A DNA stretch of 64,000 bases. Origin: Cyclobacteriaceae bacterium (GTDB lineage: Bacteria > Bacteroidota > Bacteroidia > Cytophagales > Cyclobacteriaceae). Under the pieces are notes generated by a model. It ran no database searches. It was not told the origin of the DNA and worked only from the letters and a program-made list of their open reading frames with translations. The first letter of the stretch is position 1; each line of letters opens with the position of its first letter. The position numbers and the translations under genes are program-made. Shown here in pieces: positions 8,679 to 18,358 of this stretch. Where the stretch lies: NCBI GenBank assembly GCA_028281285.1, contig JANQKF010000039.1, positions 40,959-104,958 on the forward strand. Direction: 5' to 3'.

Positions 8679-9852
8679 CTTTGACATTTGAAAGTATGAC
8701 AGCTATTTCTTTTAATTCTCTCGTTACATCGTGATGATGATTACCAATAAAAAAACCATTCTGATCTAGATAGTCAGCGCTATTCAAGTCTTGATGAATC
8801 GTATAATCAAAATATTTGAGCGCAGGCTTTTTTATAAAATTGCCCGTCACAATAGGGCGGCATTCGACTCCTTTTTTTTCCAATATCGATACTACTTTAT
8901 CCCTTTGATTCTCAAGCAATCCCTCAAGTATTATTGAAAACCCAAACCATGAACTCTTCCCGATTTCTTTCTGAATCCGAACGCCTTCGATCTTAGAAAA
9001 GATCTCAGCAAAGTTGGCGGCATTCTGACACCTCTGATATATCAGTTTGTCTAGTTTATCCAATTGGTGTATCCCTATTGCACCTGACAATTCTAAGGGT
9101 CTGACGTTGTAGCCTGGTAAGACAAAATTAAATGATTCATAAAAGGGATTATCAGAGCGTTTCTTAACCAAGTGATTTTCATCAGGCAGATTACGTGTCC
9201 AACCATGCGCTCTCAATGACAAAAGTATATGGAACAACTCATCATCATCAGTCAGGATGAATCCACCTTCCATAGTAGATATATGATGACTGAAGAAAGT
9301 AGAAAAGGTGCCCATTACTCCAAAAGTTCCTGCCTTCTTCTTCATGAATTCTGCCCCCATGGATTCACAATTGTCCTCGACCAAATAGATCTCCTTGCCT
9401 TGGATGAGCTCTTCGATAACGGAGAAATCATTTGGATTACCTAAAAGATTCACAGCCACTATGAGTCTGGTCTTCTCAGTAATGGCAGATGATAAATCCT
9501 CAAGATTATAGTTAAGCGTCTGAGGATCAATATCTACAAACTTTAATCTCAACCCATATTGCTGTAGCGGAGCGTAGGTCGTAGACCAGGATACAGCTGG
9601 TACAATCACCTCATCACCTCTGCTCAAAGGACTATTCTTGACAAAGAATAATGAAGCAATCGCAAGAAGATTAGCCGAAGATCCGGAATTCACCATCAGA
9701 GCATGTTTAGACCCAAACTTTTCTGCGGCCTTTCTTTCAAATTCAAGAACACGACTGCCCATTGTGAATCTGCCACTTTCTATCACCTTTTGCATAGCCT
9801 CGTATTCACGGCCATCCCAGGAATCACATGCCAATGGATAATTAATCTCCAT
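8671..9852 (-). CDS. colD: GDP-4-keto-6-deoxy-D-mannose 3-dehydratase (ColD)
   Basis: A 393-residue member of the DegT/DnrJ/EryC1 PLP fold in which the PLP-binding lysine is replaced by histidine. The region [17 protein letters not shown] places H189 where transaminases have lysine, matching catalytic H188 of E. coli ColD. The N-terminus (INYPLA), [19 protein letters not shown] and [12 protein letters not shown] also agree with ColD as I know it. ColD uses PMP and glutamate to remove the C3 hydroxyl, giving GDP-4-keto-3,6-dideoxymannose. It overlaps colC by 11 bases and gmd by 8. The related enzyme E1 (RfbH) carries an iron-sulfur cluster, and I see no such cysteine set here. Confidence 0.9.
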   Translation of the reverse strand: MEINYPLACDSWDGREYEAMQKVIESGRFTMGSRVLEFERKAAEKFGSKHALMVNSGSSANLLAIASLFFVKNSPLSRGDEVIVPAVSWSTTYAPLQQYGLRLKFVDIDPQTLNYNLEDLSSAITEKTRLIVAVNLLGNPNDFSVIEELIQGKEIYLVEDNCESMGAEFMKKKAGTFGVMGTFSTFFSHHISTMEGGFILTDDDELFHILLSLRAHGWTRNLPDENHLVKKRSDNPFYESFNFVLPGYNVRPLELSGAIGIHQLDKLDKLIYQRCQNAANFAEIFSKIEGVRIQKEIGKSSWFGFSIILEGLLENQRDKVVSILEKKGVECRPIVTGNFIKKPALKYFDYTIHQDLNSADYLDQNGFFIGNHHHDVTRELKEIAVILSNVKDE

Positions 9853-10765
9853 TTTTATAGTAGTCTAAATAGTTCTTATAAGTCTCTCTGATACCCTCTC
9901 TTAATGAATAAGTACTCTCCACACCGAATTTCTTCATAAGGGATGTATCCACAAGTTTTTGCTTCATTCCTTCTGGTTTTGAAGTGTCAAACTCAAACTT
10001 CCCTTTATACCCTAGCACTTCGGCAGCAATGAAATAGTAATCTTTAATTGAATAATCATGACCCAATCCAACATTCATTACGTTCGGTAGTAAAGAAAAA
10101 GAATTCACGAGCTTCCATATAATTTTGGCAAAATCCGCTGCATACATGAATTCTCTTCTCACTTCACCAGTCCCCCAAATCACCACATTCTCTTTCGTTT
10201 TGAGGCACCTGTCTATTTTCATAATAATTGCCGGAATCAGATGCGATTTCACAGGATCAAACTTGTCCCATTTTCCGTAGAGGTTGCAAGGAATTATCGT
10301 CTTGTAATGAAAATCGGCCTTAGAATCAGAGATATATTGGCATAACTTATATGCATAAATTTTGGCAATTGCATAACCTTCATTGGTCGGCTCAAAAGGA
10401 CCCGTTAGTATGCTGCTCTCCTTCAATGGGTTAACAGCTGTGATGGGATACATGCATGAGCTTCCCAAATTCAACAAATTCTTGATATCGCATGCCCTTG
10501 CTGAATTAATGACGTTATCAGCCAATATTGTATTCGTTCTCAAGAAGTCCACCGGTCGGTTTATATTTTCCTGAATTCCTCCTACAAGGCCTGCACTATG
10601 AATGATCATATCAGGCTTGTAAGCTTTTAAATACTCAAGGGTAGTCTCAAAAGATAGTAGATCTAGCTCTTCCTTGTTAGGAGTGAGGATAGAAATTTCA
10701 GCCGGACAAGTCTCTACCAGATTCTTGCCGACCATTCCTGCTGCACCTGTGATTAAAACTCTCAC
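9842..10765 (-). CDS. colC: GDP-L-colitose synthase (ColC), GDP-fucose synthase-like
   Basis: A 307-residue SDR protein beginning at a GTG. GAAGMVG (7-13) binds NADPH; S103 (SSCMYP) and Y131-x3-K135 (YAIAK) form the catalytic set. GIQENI, NLYG, KSHLIPA and REFMYAADFA are GDP-fucose synthase features. ColC carries out C5 epimerisation and C4 reduction of the ColD product to give GDP-L-colitose, and is a close homologue of GDP-L-fucose synthase. The neighbouring colD decides in favour of ColC. If ColD were inactive, GDP-fucose would be the alternative product. The gene is first in its transcription block, after a 243-base gap. Confidence 0.85.
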   Translation of the reverse strand: MRVLITGAAGMVGKNLVETCPAEISILTPNKEELDLLSFETTLEYLKAYKPDMIIHSAGLVGGIQENINRPVDFLRTNTILADNVINSARACDIKNLLNLGSSCMYPITAVNPLKESSILTGPFEPTNEGYAIAKIYAYKLCQYISDSKADFHYKTIIPCNLYGKWDKFDPVKSHLIPAIIMKIDRCLKTKENVVIWGTGEVRREFMYAADFAKIIWKLVNSFSLLPNVMNVGLGHDYSIKDYYFIAAEVLGYKGKFEFDTSKPEGMKQKLVDTSLMKKFGVESTYSLREGIRETYKNYLDYYKNGD

Positions 10766-11008
10766 TGATCAGTCCCTTTGTATTTGAAACCAAAAATATG
10801 TTCCCTATTTATCATCAGCGACTTAATTTCCAAAGTTTTTCAGTAGTAGCCAAATCGGAAATATTAATCCATTTTAAACAGACGTTTGTCATGGCTTCTT
10901 ATGGCACTAAGACCGGGCGAAGAAGTTCCAATTTCTTTCCTTGTTCAGCAAACCTCACCTCTAATTTGAAAGTATTGGTTTGCTCCCATCCTTTACTTTA
11001 AAACTCTT
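10766..11008 (-). promoter_or_regulatory. 243-base intergenic region with candidate -7 box for colC
   Basis: The complement of 10791-10798 is TATTTTTG, matching TAnnTTTG, 26 bases before the colC GTG. No -33 TTTG is found at the right distance. The rest of the gap contains no convincing coding frame on either strand, no hairpin with a U tract after the aminotransferase gene, and no recognisable remnant. It separates the uronate-type sugar genes from the colitose genes. Confidence 0.4.
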
Positions 11009-12157
11009 TCAGATTTTCAGGAACCTTAATACTCCATCGATAATTGTCTGTTGCTGTTCATCATCCATTTCTGTATGAATGGGGAAGGAAATAACCCTAG
11101 TGCATAAATCCTCGGTCAAAGGAAAATCCCCTTCTTGATAGCCATAGTACCTATATGCTTTTTGAAGATGATTCGGAACCGGGTAGTAAATCATTGATGG
11201 AATGCCATGATCGGCAAGATATTCGTTCATCGCATTTCTATCGATCCCATCCGCTAGTTTGACAGTATATTGATGAAAAACGTGAGTTGAGAATGGTGAT
11301 CTAAATGGTGGAATAATGGCTCTCGTATCAGCAAATACCTCATCATACTTATCTGCCACTAGACGCCTGGAAGCATTATAATCATCCAGCCTTTTCAATT
11401 TTACCTTTAGCACCGCTGCCTGGAGGGAATCGAGTCTGGAATTTACTCCAATTGAATCGTGATAATATCTTTTGGACTGTCCATGATTGACAATCATTCT
11501 CATTTTGGACGCCAGTTCGTCATCATTGGTCATAATCGCGCCTCCATCACCATAACAACCCAGATTTTTTGATGGAAAAAAGGAAGTCGCCCCGATATGA
11601 CCCATTGTTCCGGCTTTGACTTTAGTACCATCAGAAAAAGTATAATCGGCCCCTATGGCTTGTGCTGTATCCTCTAAAACCACCAGGTCATGTTTCTTCG
11701 CCACCTCTAAAAGGCTTTCCATATCTGCACACTGACCATAAAGGTGGACGGGAACAATGGCAACAGATTGCTTTGTAATCTTTGAGTTAAGGTCGTCAAT
11801 ATCAATGTTGAATGAATCCGGATTAACCTCTACAAAGACAGGTTTGAATCCTAAAAGGGCTATTACTTCAACTGTCGCCACATAAGTAAATGAAGGCACC
11901 AACACCTCAGCTCCCTTGGGGAAGTCATACGCCATCATCGCTATCTGAAGCGCATCCGTACCATTTGCGCAGGGTATTACATTGGTCACTCCTAAATAGG
12001 ACTCTAAATCATTCTGGAACTCTTTGACCACAGGACCATTGATGAACATAGCAGAATCCAACACTCTATCGAACTCAGTCCTGATTTCGTCTTTGATATC
12101 TTGGTACTGGCTGATCAGATCAACCATTTGTATTTTCTTCATGGACATAAACTTCAA
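11009..12157 (-). CDS. DegT/DnrJ/EryC1 PLP aminotransferase, WbpE-like
   Basis: A 382-residue sugar aminotransferase with an intact PLP lysine, K197, in TSFFPSKNLGCYGDGG. The start (MVDLISQYQDIKDEI), CANGTDALQIAMMA, SFTYVATVEVIALLG and VHLYGQCADM resemble WbpE/WlbC, which aminate UDP-3-keto-GlcNAcA at C3. The WbpB-type 3-dehydrogenase needed for that route is absent from the window, so the substrate is uncertain. It follows the 4-epimerase by 24 bases. The contrast with the neighbouring ColD is useful: the same fold has lysine here and histidine there. Confidence 0.75.
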   Translation of the reverse strand: MKFMSMKKIQMVDLISQYQDIKDEIRTEFDRVLDSAMFINGPVVKEFQNDLESYLGVTNVIPCANGTDALQIAMMAYDFPKGAEVLVPSFTYVATVEVIALLGFKPVFVEVNPDSFNIDIDDLNSKITKQSVAIVPVHLYGQCADMESLLEVAKKHDLVVLEDTAQAIGADYTFSDGTKVKAGTMGHIGATSFFPSKNLGCYGDGGAIMTNDDELASKMRMIVNHGQSKRYYHDSIGVNSRLDSLQAAVLKVKLKRLDDYNASRRLVADKYDEVFADTRAIIPPFRSPFSTHVFHQYTVKLADGIDRNAMNEYLADHGIPSMIYYPVPNHLQKAYRYYGYQEGDFPLTEDLCTRVISFPIHTEMDDEQQQTIIDGVLRFLKI

Positions 12158-12181
12158 ATTATCTTCAATTTCCTAGCTCCG

Positions 12182-13237
12182 CTATTTATTGTAAAATTCA
12201 CGATACCATTTGATGAATTCACCCACTCCATATTCTAAGGATGTATTTGGCTTGTAACCCAAGTTGTCGATAAGGTCCTGTACATCAGCATAAGTAGCCA
12301 CCACATCTCCTGCCTGCATTGGCATATAATTTTTCTCGGCCTTCATACCTAAACATTTCTCAATGGTATTGACAAAATCCATCAGTTTAACCGGTGAGTT
12401 GTTACCGATATTATAAACAAGATACGGTGCCTTGGACGATCCGGGGTCAGGATTTTTGCCGGACCACTGTTCATTTCCAGTTGGAGGATTATCGTTGACT
12501 CTGATAACTCCTTCCACAATATCATCGACATAAGTGAAATCTCTAGACATCATACCATTATTAAAAATATTGATCGGTTCTCCATTCAATATGGCCTTAG
12601 TGAATAGGAATAACGCCATATCGGGTCTGCCCCATGGACCATAAACAGTAAAGAATCTTAACCCGGTTGTAGGTAAACCAAAAAGATGACTGTAGGTATG
12701 AGCCATCAGTTCATTACTCTTTTTACTTGCAGCATACAAGCTAATTGGATGATCGACATTATGATGTACCGAAAAAGGCATAGTCTCATTTAGTCCATAA
12801 ACTGATGAACTACTCGCATAAGACAGGTGTCCGACATTATTATGACGGCAGGCTTCAAGAATATTTGTGAAACCTATAATATTACTATCAATATAGGCTC
12901 TCGGGTTTTCGAGGCTGTACCGCACTCCGGCTTGTGCGGCTAAATTCACTACCGAGTCAAATTTCTCACGCTGAAATAGTTTATCAAGAGAATCAGTATC
13001 TTCAAGTTGAAGCTGAACAAATCGATAGTTCCTGTGTTTGCTACTCTGTACAAGTGAGTTATATCGAATCTTCTCTTGATCAATCCCTGCATAACCAAGC
13101 CTCCCATATTTTACCTTCAAATCATAGTAGTCGTTAATGGAATCCAGTCCAACAACTTCATCCCCTCTTTGCAGCAATTGATTTGAAAGGTGAAAACCAA
13201 TAAATCCAGCAGTTCCGGTAACAAGTATTTTGGCCAT
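12182..13237 (-). CDS. UDP-glucuronate 4-epimerase-like NAD-dependent epimerase
   Basis: A 351-residue extended SDR. GTAGFIG (8-14) binds NAD; Y168-x3-K172 (YAASKK) is catalytic. [17 protein letters not shown] and [13 protein letters not shown] are typical of the LpsL/CapJ glucuronate 4-epimerase group, and [18 protein letters not shown] supports it. The family interconverts UDP-GlcA and UDP-GalA. Its stop-side and start-side spacing puts it between the nucleotide-sugar dehydrogenase (1-base overlap) and the aminotransferase. As the dehydrogenase resembles TviB/WbpO, an N-acetylated uronate substrate is also possible. Confidence 0.8.
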   Translation of the reverse strand: MAKILVTGTAGFIGFHLSNQLLQRGDEVVGLDSINDYYDLKVKYGRLGYAGIDQEKIRYNSLVQSSKHRNYRFVQLQLEDTDSLDKLFQREKFDSVVNLAAQAGVRYSLENPRAYIDSNIIGFTNILEACRHNNVGHLSYASSSSVYGLNETMPFSVHHNVDHPISLYAASKKSNELMAHTYSHLFGLPTTGLRFFTVYGPWGRPDMALFLFTKAILNGEPINIFNNGMMSRDFTYVDDIVEGVIRVNDNPPTGNEQWSGKNPDPGSSKAPYLVYNIGNNSPVKLMDFVNTIEKCLGMKAEKNYMPMQAGDVVATYADVQDLIDNLGYKPNTSLEYGVGEFIKWYREFYNK

Positions 13238-14514
13238 TATAATCTAGATGTAATTGTTTCCTTTGGTAAAAATGATTTCACATCATAAACGACTGTACCA
13301 GGACTAATTGAGCTTAAAAACCCACCACCAAATTCCTTATGTGCAACGGCTAGAACGATCCCATCAAAATCAGAAAAATCCAACACATCGATTAAATCCA
13401 AGTCATATTCCCGTTTCACTTCTTCGGCATTGGCCCATGGGTCGTAAACATCAACTTTGACCTCAAACTCTCTTAATTCTTCAATAATATCTATTACTCT
13501 GGAGTTTCGAATATCAGGACAATTTTCTTTGAAGGTAATTCCCAGGACTAACACCCTTGACTTATTGACCACTTTACCTGATTTCATCAGAAGTTTAACC
13601 ACCTGACTACCAACATATGGCCCAATAGAGTTATTTAGTCTTCGTCCCGCCAATAATATCTGAGGATAGTAACCTGCCTTCTTTGATTTTTGGGCCAAAT
13701 AATAGGGATCCACTCCAATACAATGCCCACCAACCAAACCAGGTCTGAAGGGAAGGAAATTCCATTTAGTACCAGCAGCTTCCAATACATCAACAGTGTC
13801 AATGTTCATTTTATTGAAGATCATGGCCAACTCATTGACAAATGCAATGTTAATGTCTCTCTGAGAGTTCTCAATAACCTTGGCTGCCTCGGCTACTTTT
13901 ATACTTGCTGCTTTGTACGTGCCTGCTGTAATTACACTTCTGTACAATTCATCAACCCTCTCGGCTATTTCCGGAGTAGAGCCAGAAGTTACTTTAAGTA
14001 TTTTCTTAACAGTATGCTCCTTATCACCCGGATTGATTCTTTCCGGAGAATATCCGCAGAAAAAATCTTCATTGTACTTTAATCCTGATGTCGATTCCAA
14101 GACAGGGACACAGTCTTCCTCAGTTGCCCCGGGATAAACAGTAGATTCATATATGACGATATCGCCCTTTTTCATTACCGAACCCACCGTTTCTGAAGCC
14201 CTAACTAATGGCGTCAACACCGGATTATGATCTTCATCGATTGGGGTCGGGACGGTAACTATAAATATGTTACAGTCTCTGATATCCTGAACTTGATTTG
14301 TATTAATCAACCCAACTTGGTTGTTGGATTTTCTTAAAACCGACTTAAGGAGCTCGTCTTCAACCTCTAAAGTCTGATCGAAACCTTTGTTGAGTTCATC
14401 AATCCGAGACTGGCTGATATCGAAACCCACCACGCAGTATTTCTCAGCAAATGCCACTGCCAGAGGCAGACCCACATAGCCAAGACCTATTATTGCAATT
14501 TTGTCTCGATTCAT
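13237..14514 (-). CDS. nucleotide-sugar 6-dehydrogenase, TviB/WbpO-like
   Basis: A 425-residue UDP-sugar dehydrogenase. [10 protein letters not shown] (10-19) binds [14 protein letters not shown] and the catalytic C265 in [16 protein letters not shown] are present, and the C-terminal domain has [39 protein letters not shown] is typical of the Vi-antigen TviB/WbpO branch, which oxidises UDP-GlcNAc or UDP-GalNAc at C6 to the uronate. Choice of sugar cannot be fixed by eye. It starts 10 bases after cysQ and overlaps the epimerase by 1 base, so sulfate-activation and uronate genes appear to be one operon. Confidence 0.85.
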   Translation of the reverse strand: MNRDKIAIIGLGYVGLPLAVAFAEKYCVVGFDISQSRIDELNKGFDQTLEVEDELLKSVLRKSNNQVGLINTNQVQDIRDCNIFIVTVPTPIDEDHNPVLTPLVRASETVGSVMKKGDIVIYESTVYPGATEEDCVPVLESTSGLKYNEDFFCGYSPERINPGDKEHTVKKILKVTSGSTPEIAERVDELYRSVITAGTYKAASIKVAEAAKVIENSQRDINIAFVNELAMIFNKMNIDTVDVLEAAGTKWNFLPFRPGLVGGHCIGVDPYYLAQKSKKAGYYPQILLAGRRLNNSIGPYVGSQVVKLLMKSGKVVNKSRVLVLGITFKENCPDIRNSRVIDIIEELREFEVKVDVYDPWANAEEVKREYDLDLIDVLDFSDFDGIVLAVAHKEFGGGFLSSISPGTVVYDVKSFLPKETITSRL

Positions 14515-14524
14515 TCTAATTTAA

Positions 14525-15295
14525 CTAATGCGCGCAAAAATAAGGATTTAAAAGGTTCTCTTTATTGTATTTAAGAGGTTTGTTTTCAAGATTATTTACT
14601 GCCAAGCCTAATCCCAATAATATGGCATGAGCTGCGGCAGTGTCCCATTCCATAGTGGGTGCAAACCTGGGATAAACATCAGCCAACCCTTCCGCTAATA
14701 ACATGAACTTCAATGAACTTCCCATATTGACAATCTGTGGACTGTTCAACTTATCGAGGTATTCCTGTGTTTCATCATTCAGATGAGATCTCGAAGCTAT
14801 AACTCTGTTACCCGCTTTTTTCTTGTCAAATGAACTTTTCGGTTCAGATAGGGATCTAGTTTCCGTGAAAGTTTGCATTTGGCAATCCAGTGTTTGTCCA
14901 CCCCAGTATAACTTATCTAGGACCGGAGCATATACTACTCCCAGGATCGGCATATTATGATGGACCAGAGCAATATTCACCGTGAATTCTCCATTCCTTT
15001 TAATAAACTCCTTTGTACCGTCCAATGGGTCAACAATCCACAAATATTCCCAATCCTTTCTTTCTGAATAAGGAATGTCTTTGCCTTCTTCACTTAGAAT
15101 TGGAATTTGCGAAGGAGTAAGGTAATGGGTAATGATCATGTGTGCCTTTTTATCAGCCAAAGTCAAAGGCGAGTCGTCTGCTTTTTGTTCAATATCAAAA
15201 TCCGCGGAGTTGTAGACTTCCAAAATAACTCTACCAGCTTCGAGGCTCGCTTTTTTCGCCAATCTCAGAAGTTCTTCTATTTGATTGTCAGTCAT
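14525..15295 (-). CDS. cysQ: 3'(2'),5'-bisphosphate nucleotidase CysQ
   Basis: A 256-residue inositol monophosphatase-fold protein. Metal-binding residues are visible as SEEGK (E69, E70), DPLDGTKEF (89-97) and EWDTAAAHA near the C-terminus. CysQ hydrolyses PAP, the by-product of PAPS-dependent sulfotransfer or reduction, to AMP, and so prevents product inhibition. It lies 3 bases after cysN and 10 bases before the sugar dehydrogenase. Its place beside cysDNC and polysaccharide genes fits PAPS use in the locus. Confidence 0.9.
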   Translation of the reverse strand: MTDNQIEELLRLAKKASLEAGRVILEVYNSADFDIEQKADDSPLTLADKKAHMIITHYLTPSQIPILSEEGKDIPYSERKDWEYLWIVDPLDGTKEFIKRNGEFTVNIALVHHNMPILGVVYAPVLDKLYWGGQTLDCQMQTFTETRSLSEPKSSFDKKKAGNRVIASRSHLNDETQEYLDKLNSPQIVNMGSSLKFMLLAEGLADVYPRFAPTMEWDTAAAHAILLGLGLAVNNLENKPLKYNKENLLNPYFCAH

Positions 15296-15298
15296 GAT

Positions 15299-16561
15299 TT
15301 AGATGATCATTCCAGCCGCCACCGTTTCATTTGTCATTTCGTCAATCAAAATGAGTGAACCCGTAAATCGATTCGTACGATAAACATCTTTAAGCAATGG
15401 CTTTGTCGTTCTCAGTGTTACGCGAACGATATCGTTCATCCCTACCTCTGAGACATTTTCAATTCGATGCAAAGTATTAATGTCAAGCTTGTAGTAAATA
15501 TTCTTAATCATCGCTTTCACATCATTGCTTGTATGCATCAGGGTGAATTTAGCCTTTGGTTGAGGCCCTTTTTGGTTAAACCAACAAAGCATGGCATCGA
15601 TCTCTTGAGATACTTCAGGCCGGTTATTTGGACGAACAATCATATCTCCTCTGCCTAAGTCAATATCGTCTTCAAGAGTTATGGTCACCGACATTGGCGC
15701 AAAGGCTTCTTCGACTTCACCGTCCATAGTATGAATACCGCTAATTTTTGAACTGAAACCAGAAGGTAGCGCAACTACCTCGTCCCCTTTTTTTAATACT
15801 CCTCCGGCTACCCTTCCTGCATATCCGCGAAAGTCATGGTATTCATTGTTTTTGGGCCGAATTACCGTCTGGACTGGAAAACGGCAATCTATATGGTTGT
15901 AATCACTCGCTATATGGATATTCTCAAGTGTATATAGTAGAGTAGAACCTTGATACCATGGCATATTGTCTGACTTGTTAACAACATTGTCACCATTGAG
16001 AGCACTTATTGGTACAAATCTGATATCCTTCACATCCAGCTTTGCAGCAAAATCTTCGAATTGACTTCTGACTTTTTCAAATGCTTCCTCCTCATAATTC
16101 ACCAAGTCCATTTTGTTTACACAAACTATGATGTGAGGGATTTGGAGTAAAGAAGCAATGAAACTATGCCGACAGGTCTGTTCGACAATTCCGTTTCTGG
16201 CATCAATCAATATTAGCGCAAGATTCGCAGTGGATGCACCTGTTACCATGTTCCGGGTATATTGAATATGTCCAGGAGTATCGGCTATAATGAACTTACG
16301 TTTAGGGGTGGCAAAATACCGATAGGCCACATCTATCGTTATACCTTGCTCTCTTTCATCCCTGAGTCCATCTGTGAGCAATGCCAAATCCGTGTGATCA
16401 AGTCCTCGTCTCTTACTGGAAGTTTCCACGAGATCCAATTGATCTTCGAAAATGGATTTGCTGTCATAGAGAAGTCGACCTATCAAAGTGCTTTTGCCGT
16501 CATCCACGCTTCCTGCAGTGGTGAAGCGAAGTAATTCCATATTTAAGTACGAGTTTTCCAT
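15299..16561 (-). CDS. cysN: sulfate adenylyltransferase subunit 1 (GTPase)
   Basis: A 420-residue translational-type GTPase. G1 is GSVDDGKST (17-25), G3 DTPGH (94-98) and G4 NKMD (149-152). TDGLRDEREQGITIDVAYRYF is the CysN switch region. Unlike NodQ it has no C-terminal kinase domain, which is encoded separately as cysC. With CysD it forms ATP sulfurylase, where GTP hydrolysis drives APS synthesis. Its start overlaps the cysD stop by 1 base. Confidence 0.95.
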   Translation of the reverse strand: MENSYLNMELLRFTTAGSVDDGKSTLIGRLLYDSKSIFEDQLDLVETSSKRRGLDHTDLALLTDGLRDEREQGITIDVAYRYFATPKRKFIIADTPGHIQYTRNMVTGASTANLALILIDARNGIVEQTCRHSFIASLLQIPHIIVCVNKMDLVNYEEEAFEKVRSQFEDFAAKLDVKDIRFVPISALNGDNVVNKSDNMPWYQGSTLLYTLENIHIASDYNHIDCRFPVQTVIRPKNNEYHDFRGYAGRVAGGVLKKGDEVVALPSGFSSKISGIHTMDGEVEEAFAPMSVTITLEDDIDLGRGDMIVRPNNRPEVSQEIDAMLCWFNQKGPQPKAKFTLMHTSNDVKAMIKNIYYKLDINTLHRIENVSEVGMNDIVRVTLRTTKPLLKDVYRTNRFTGSLILIDEMTNETVAAGMII

Positions 16562-17466
16562 CAGAAATATCCTTCCTTCTTTCTGTCTTCCATTGAAGTT
16601 TCTGAACGTTTGTCATCAGCTCTGTTCCCTCTTTCCGTTTGTCTTGCTGCCGCTACTTCTGCTACGATCTTTTCAAGTGTGTCAGCTTCGGATTCAATCC
16701 CTCCGGTAATTGTAATATCTCCAAGAGTCCTAAAGCGGACTTTTTTGTTTACCACCTCTTCTCCCTCGCGAACAGTGATGAATTCAGAGTGAGGCAACCA
16801 GGTATCATTTCTCCAAATCACATCCCTTTGATGAGCGATATATAGTGATGGTATTTCGATTTTCTCCTGCAGGATATACTGCCAAACATCCATTTCGGTC
16901 CAATTGCTGATTGGGAACACACGAAAATGTTCGCCATAATTCTTTTTCCCGTTAAAGAGATTCCACAATTCGGGTCGTTGATTCTTTGGGTCCCATTGAC
17001 CAAAATCATCTCGATGTGAAAAGAAACGTTCCTTTGCACGAGCCTTCTCTTCATCTCGTCTCGCCCCTCCCATTAAAGCATCAAACCCATTCTCCTCAAT
17101 GGCATCAAGTAGGGTTGTTATTTGCAGCCAATTCCTTGAAGCGTCTTTTCCGGTTTCTTCCTTGACCCGACCTGTGTCAATGGAATCTTGTACTAACCTT
17201 GCAACCAATTCTGCGCCAATTTCATCCACCAGATTGTCTCTGAATTTCATAGTCTCGGGGAAATTGTGACCGGTATCTATATGTATCAGTGGGAACGGAA
17301 TATTCGATGGCCAAAATGCCTTTCTGGCCAAATGAGTGACTACAATCGAATCCTTACCTCCAGAAAACAGTATCCCAGGTTTTTCAAACTGAGAATATAC
17401 CTCCCTTATTACAAAAATTGCCTCAGACTCAAGCTCCTTGAGATGAGTAAGATTGTACCTTGACAT
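16561..17466 (-). CDS. cysD: sulfate adenylyltransferase subunit 2
   Basis: A 301-residue PP-loop ATPase with FSGGKDSIV (34-42) and the CysD signatures [30 protein letters not shown] and [15 protein letters not shown]. It adenylylates sulfate to APS together with CysN. Its first 38 bases overlap the end of the cysC gene in another frame, an unusually long overlap that suggests coupled translation. Confidence 0.95.
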   Translation of the reverse strand: MSRYNLTHLKELESEAIFVIREVYSQFEKPGILFSGGKDSIVVTHLARKAFWPSNIPFPLIHIDTGHNFPETMKFRDNLVDEIGAELVARLVQDSIDTGRVKEETGKDASRNWLQITTLLDAIEENGFDALMGGARRDEEKARAKERFFSHRDDFGQWDPKNQRPELWNLFNGKKNYGEHFRVFPISNWTEMDVWQYILQEKIEIPSLYIAHQRDVIWRNDTWLPHSEFITVREGEEVVNKKVRFRTLGDITITGGIESEADTLEKIVAEVAAARQTERGNRADDKRSETSMEDRKKEGYF

Positions 17467-18307
17467 CCGATGAAAAATTTATTTTAGGTTCGACCAAACT
17501 TAGTAATTGGTTGAGAAGATCTTTTGGATCTTCTTCAGCAGTCTTTAAAACGATTGATGGAGATTCCGGGATTTCAAAAGGTGAATCAATACCGGTGAAA
17601 TTTTTGATCCTTCCTGCTCTTGCCTCTTTGTAAAGCCCTTTAACATCTCTTCTTTCACATTCTTCCAGAGGACAGTCCACATATACTTCCACAAAATTTT
17701 CAGCCCCAACCAGATTCTTCACACTTTGTCGGTCGGCTGCAAACGGAGAGACAAATGAACACAAGACTACCATACCCGCATCCATAAAGAGCTTAGACAC
17801 TTCGCCTATTCTGCGAATGTTCTCGATTCTGTCTTCATCTGTAAACGCAAGGTCGTTGCATAAACCATGTCGGACGTTATCCCCATCAAGTAAATAGGTC
17901 TTATATCCGCTTTCATGAAGCTCAGCCTCCAGTAAATTAGCCATGGTAGATTTACCAGATCCTGAAAGTCCGGTAAACCAAACCACACATGGCTTTTGAT
18001 TCATCAGTTTGACCCTTTCAGTCGAATCAATTTTAAAATGTTGTTTCTTTATGTTTTTTGAAATTTCCTGAGATCGTGCCATTCTTCTTTTACGTTCTGC
18101 CCTTCTGTCTAATCCAAAATTAATCTTATACCATGTCCGCTCATGAACGTAGTAAAGTACCATTTTTGTCACTACCTCGGCAGCCCCAATCTTAAAGCCT
18201 GTCATCGGATTACCAGAAATTATCCAAGCCAAAAGCATGGTGTCCATTGTTCCGATAATTCTCCAGGTGAAGGTTTTTGCTAGGTGTCTCTTCCTACTAT
18301 TTGCCAT
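17429..18307 (-). CDS. cysC: adenylylsulfate kinase with N-terminal DUF2061 domain
   Basis: A 292-residue protein when started at the ATG at 18307; a longer frame to 18415 would run through the divergent promoter and the start of ccmB. Residues about 6-60 are a DUF2061-type membrane segment ([22 protein letters not shown] then [22 protein letters not shown]). Residues 102-270 are APS kinase with P-loop GLSGSGKS (113-120) and DGDNVRHGL (141-149). The kinase makes PAPS from APS. The fusion would place PAPS synthesis at the membrane. An internal ATG at residue 102 could also give a free kinase. Confidence 0.85.
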   Translation of the reverse strand: MANSRKRHLAKTFTWRIIGTMDTMLLAWIISGNPMTGFKIGAAEVVTKMVLYYVHERTWYKINFGLDRRAERKRRMARSQEISKNIKKQHFKIDSTERVKLMNQKPCVVWFTGLSGSGKSTMANLLEAELHESGYKTYLLDGDNVRHGLCNDLAFTDEDRIENIRRIGEVSKLFMDAGMVVLCSFVSPFAADRQSVKNLVGAENFVEVYVDCPLEECERRDVKGLYKEARAGRIKNFTGIDSPFEIPESPSIVLKTAEEDPKDLLNQLLSLVEPKINFSSDVKVQSYSSQGA

Positions 18308-18324
18308 CTGACTTAATGCACTTA

Positions 18325-18355
18325 CAAACCTAGTACTTATCTTTGAGCTGACAAG
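18325..18355 (-). promoter_or_regulatory. candidate promoter of the cysC-led operon
   Basis: The complement of 18325-18332 is TAGGTTTG, matching TAnnTTTG. CTTG (complement of 18352-18355) sits 19 bases upstream as a partial -33. Transcription would start about 10 bases before the cysC ATG. This promoter interleaves with that of ccmB in the opposite direction. Confidence 0.5.
18338..18345 (+). promoter_or_regulatory. candidate -7 box for ccmB
   Basis: TATCTTTG matches TAnnTTTG and lies 13 bases before the ccmB ATG. No clear -33 element is seen. Only 51 bases separate the divergent cysC and ccmB start codons, so the two RNA polymerases would compete for overlapping DNA. Confidence 0.45.
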
Positions 18356-18358
18356 AAG

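Noticed and set aside
10798..11001. 67-codon open frame on the plus strand in the gap before colC
   Set aside because: Composition is unlike a protein of this genome, it has no ribosome site or motif, and it lies across the probable colC promoter.
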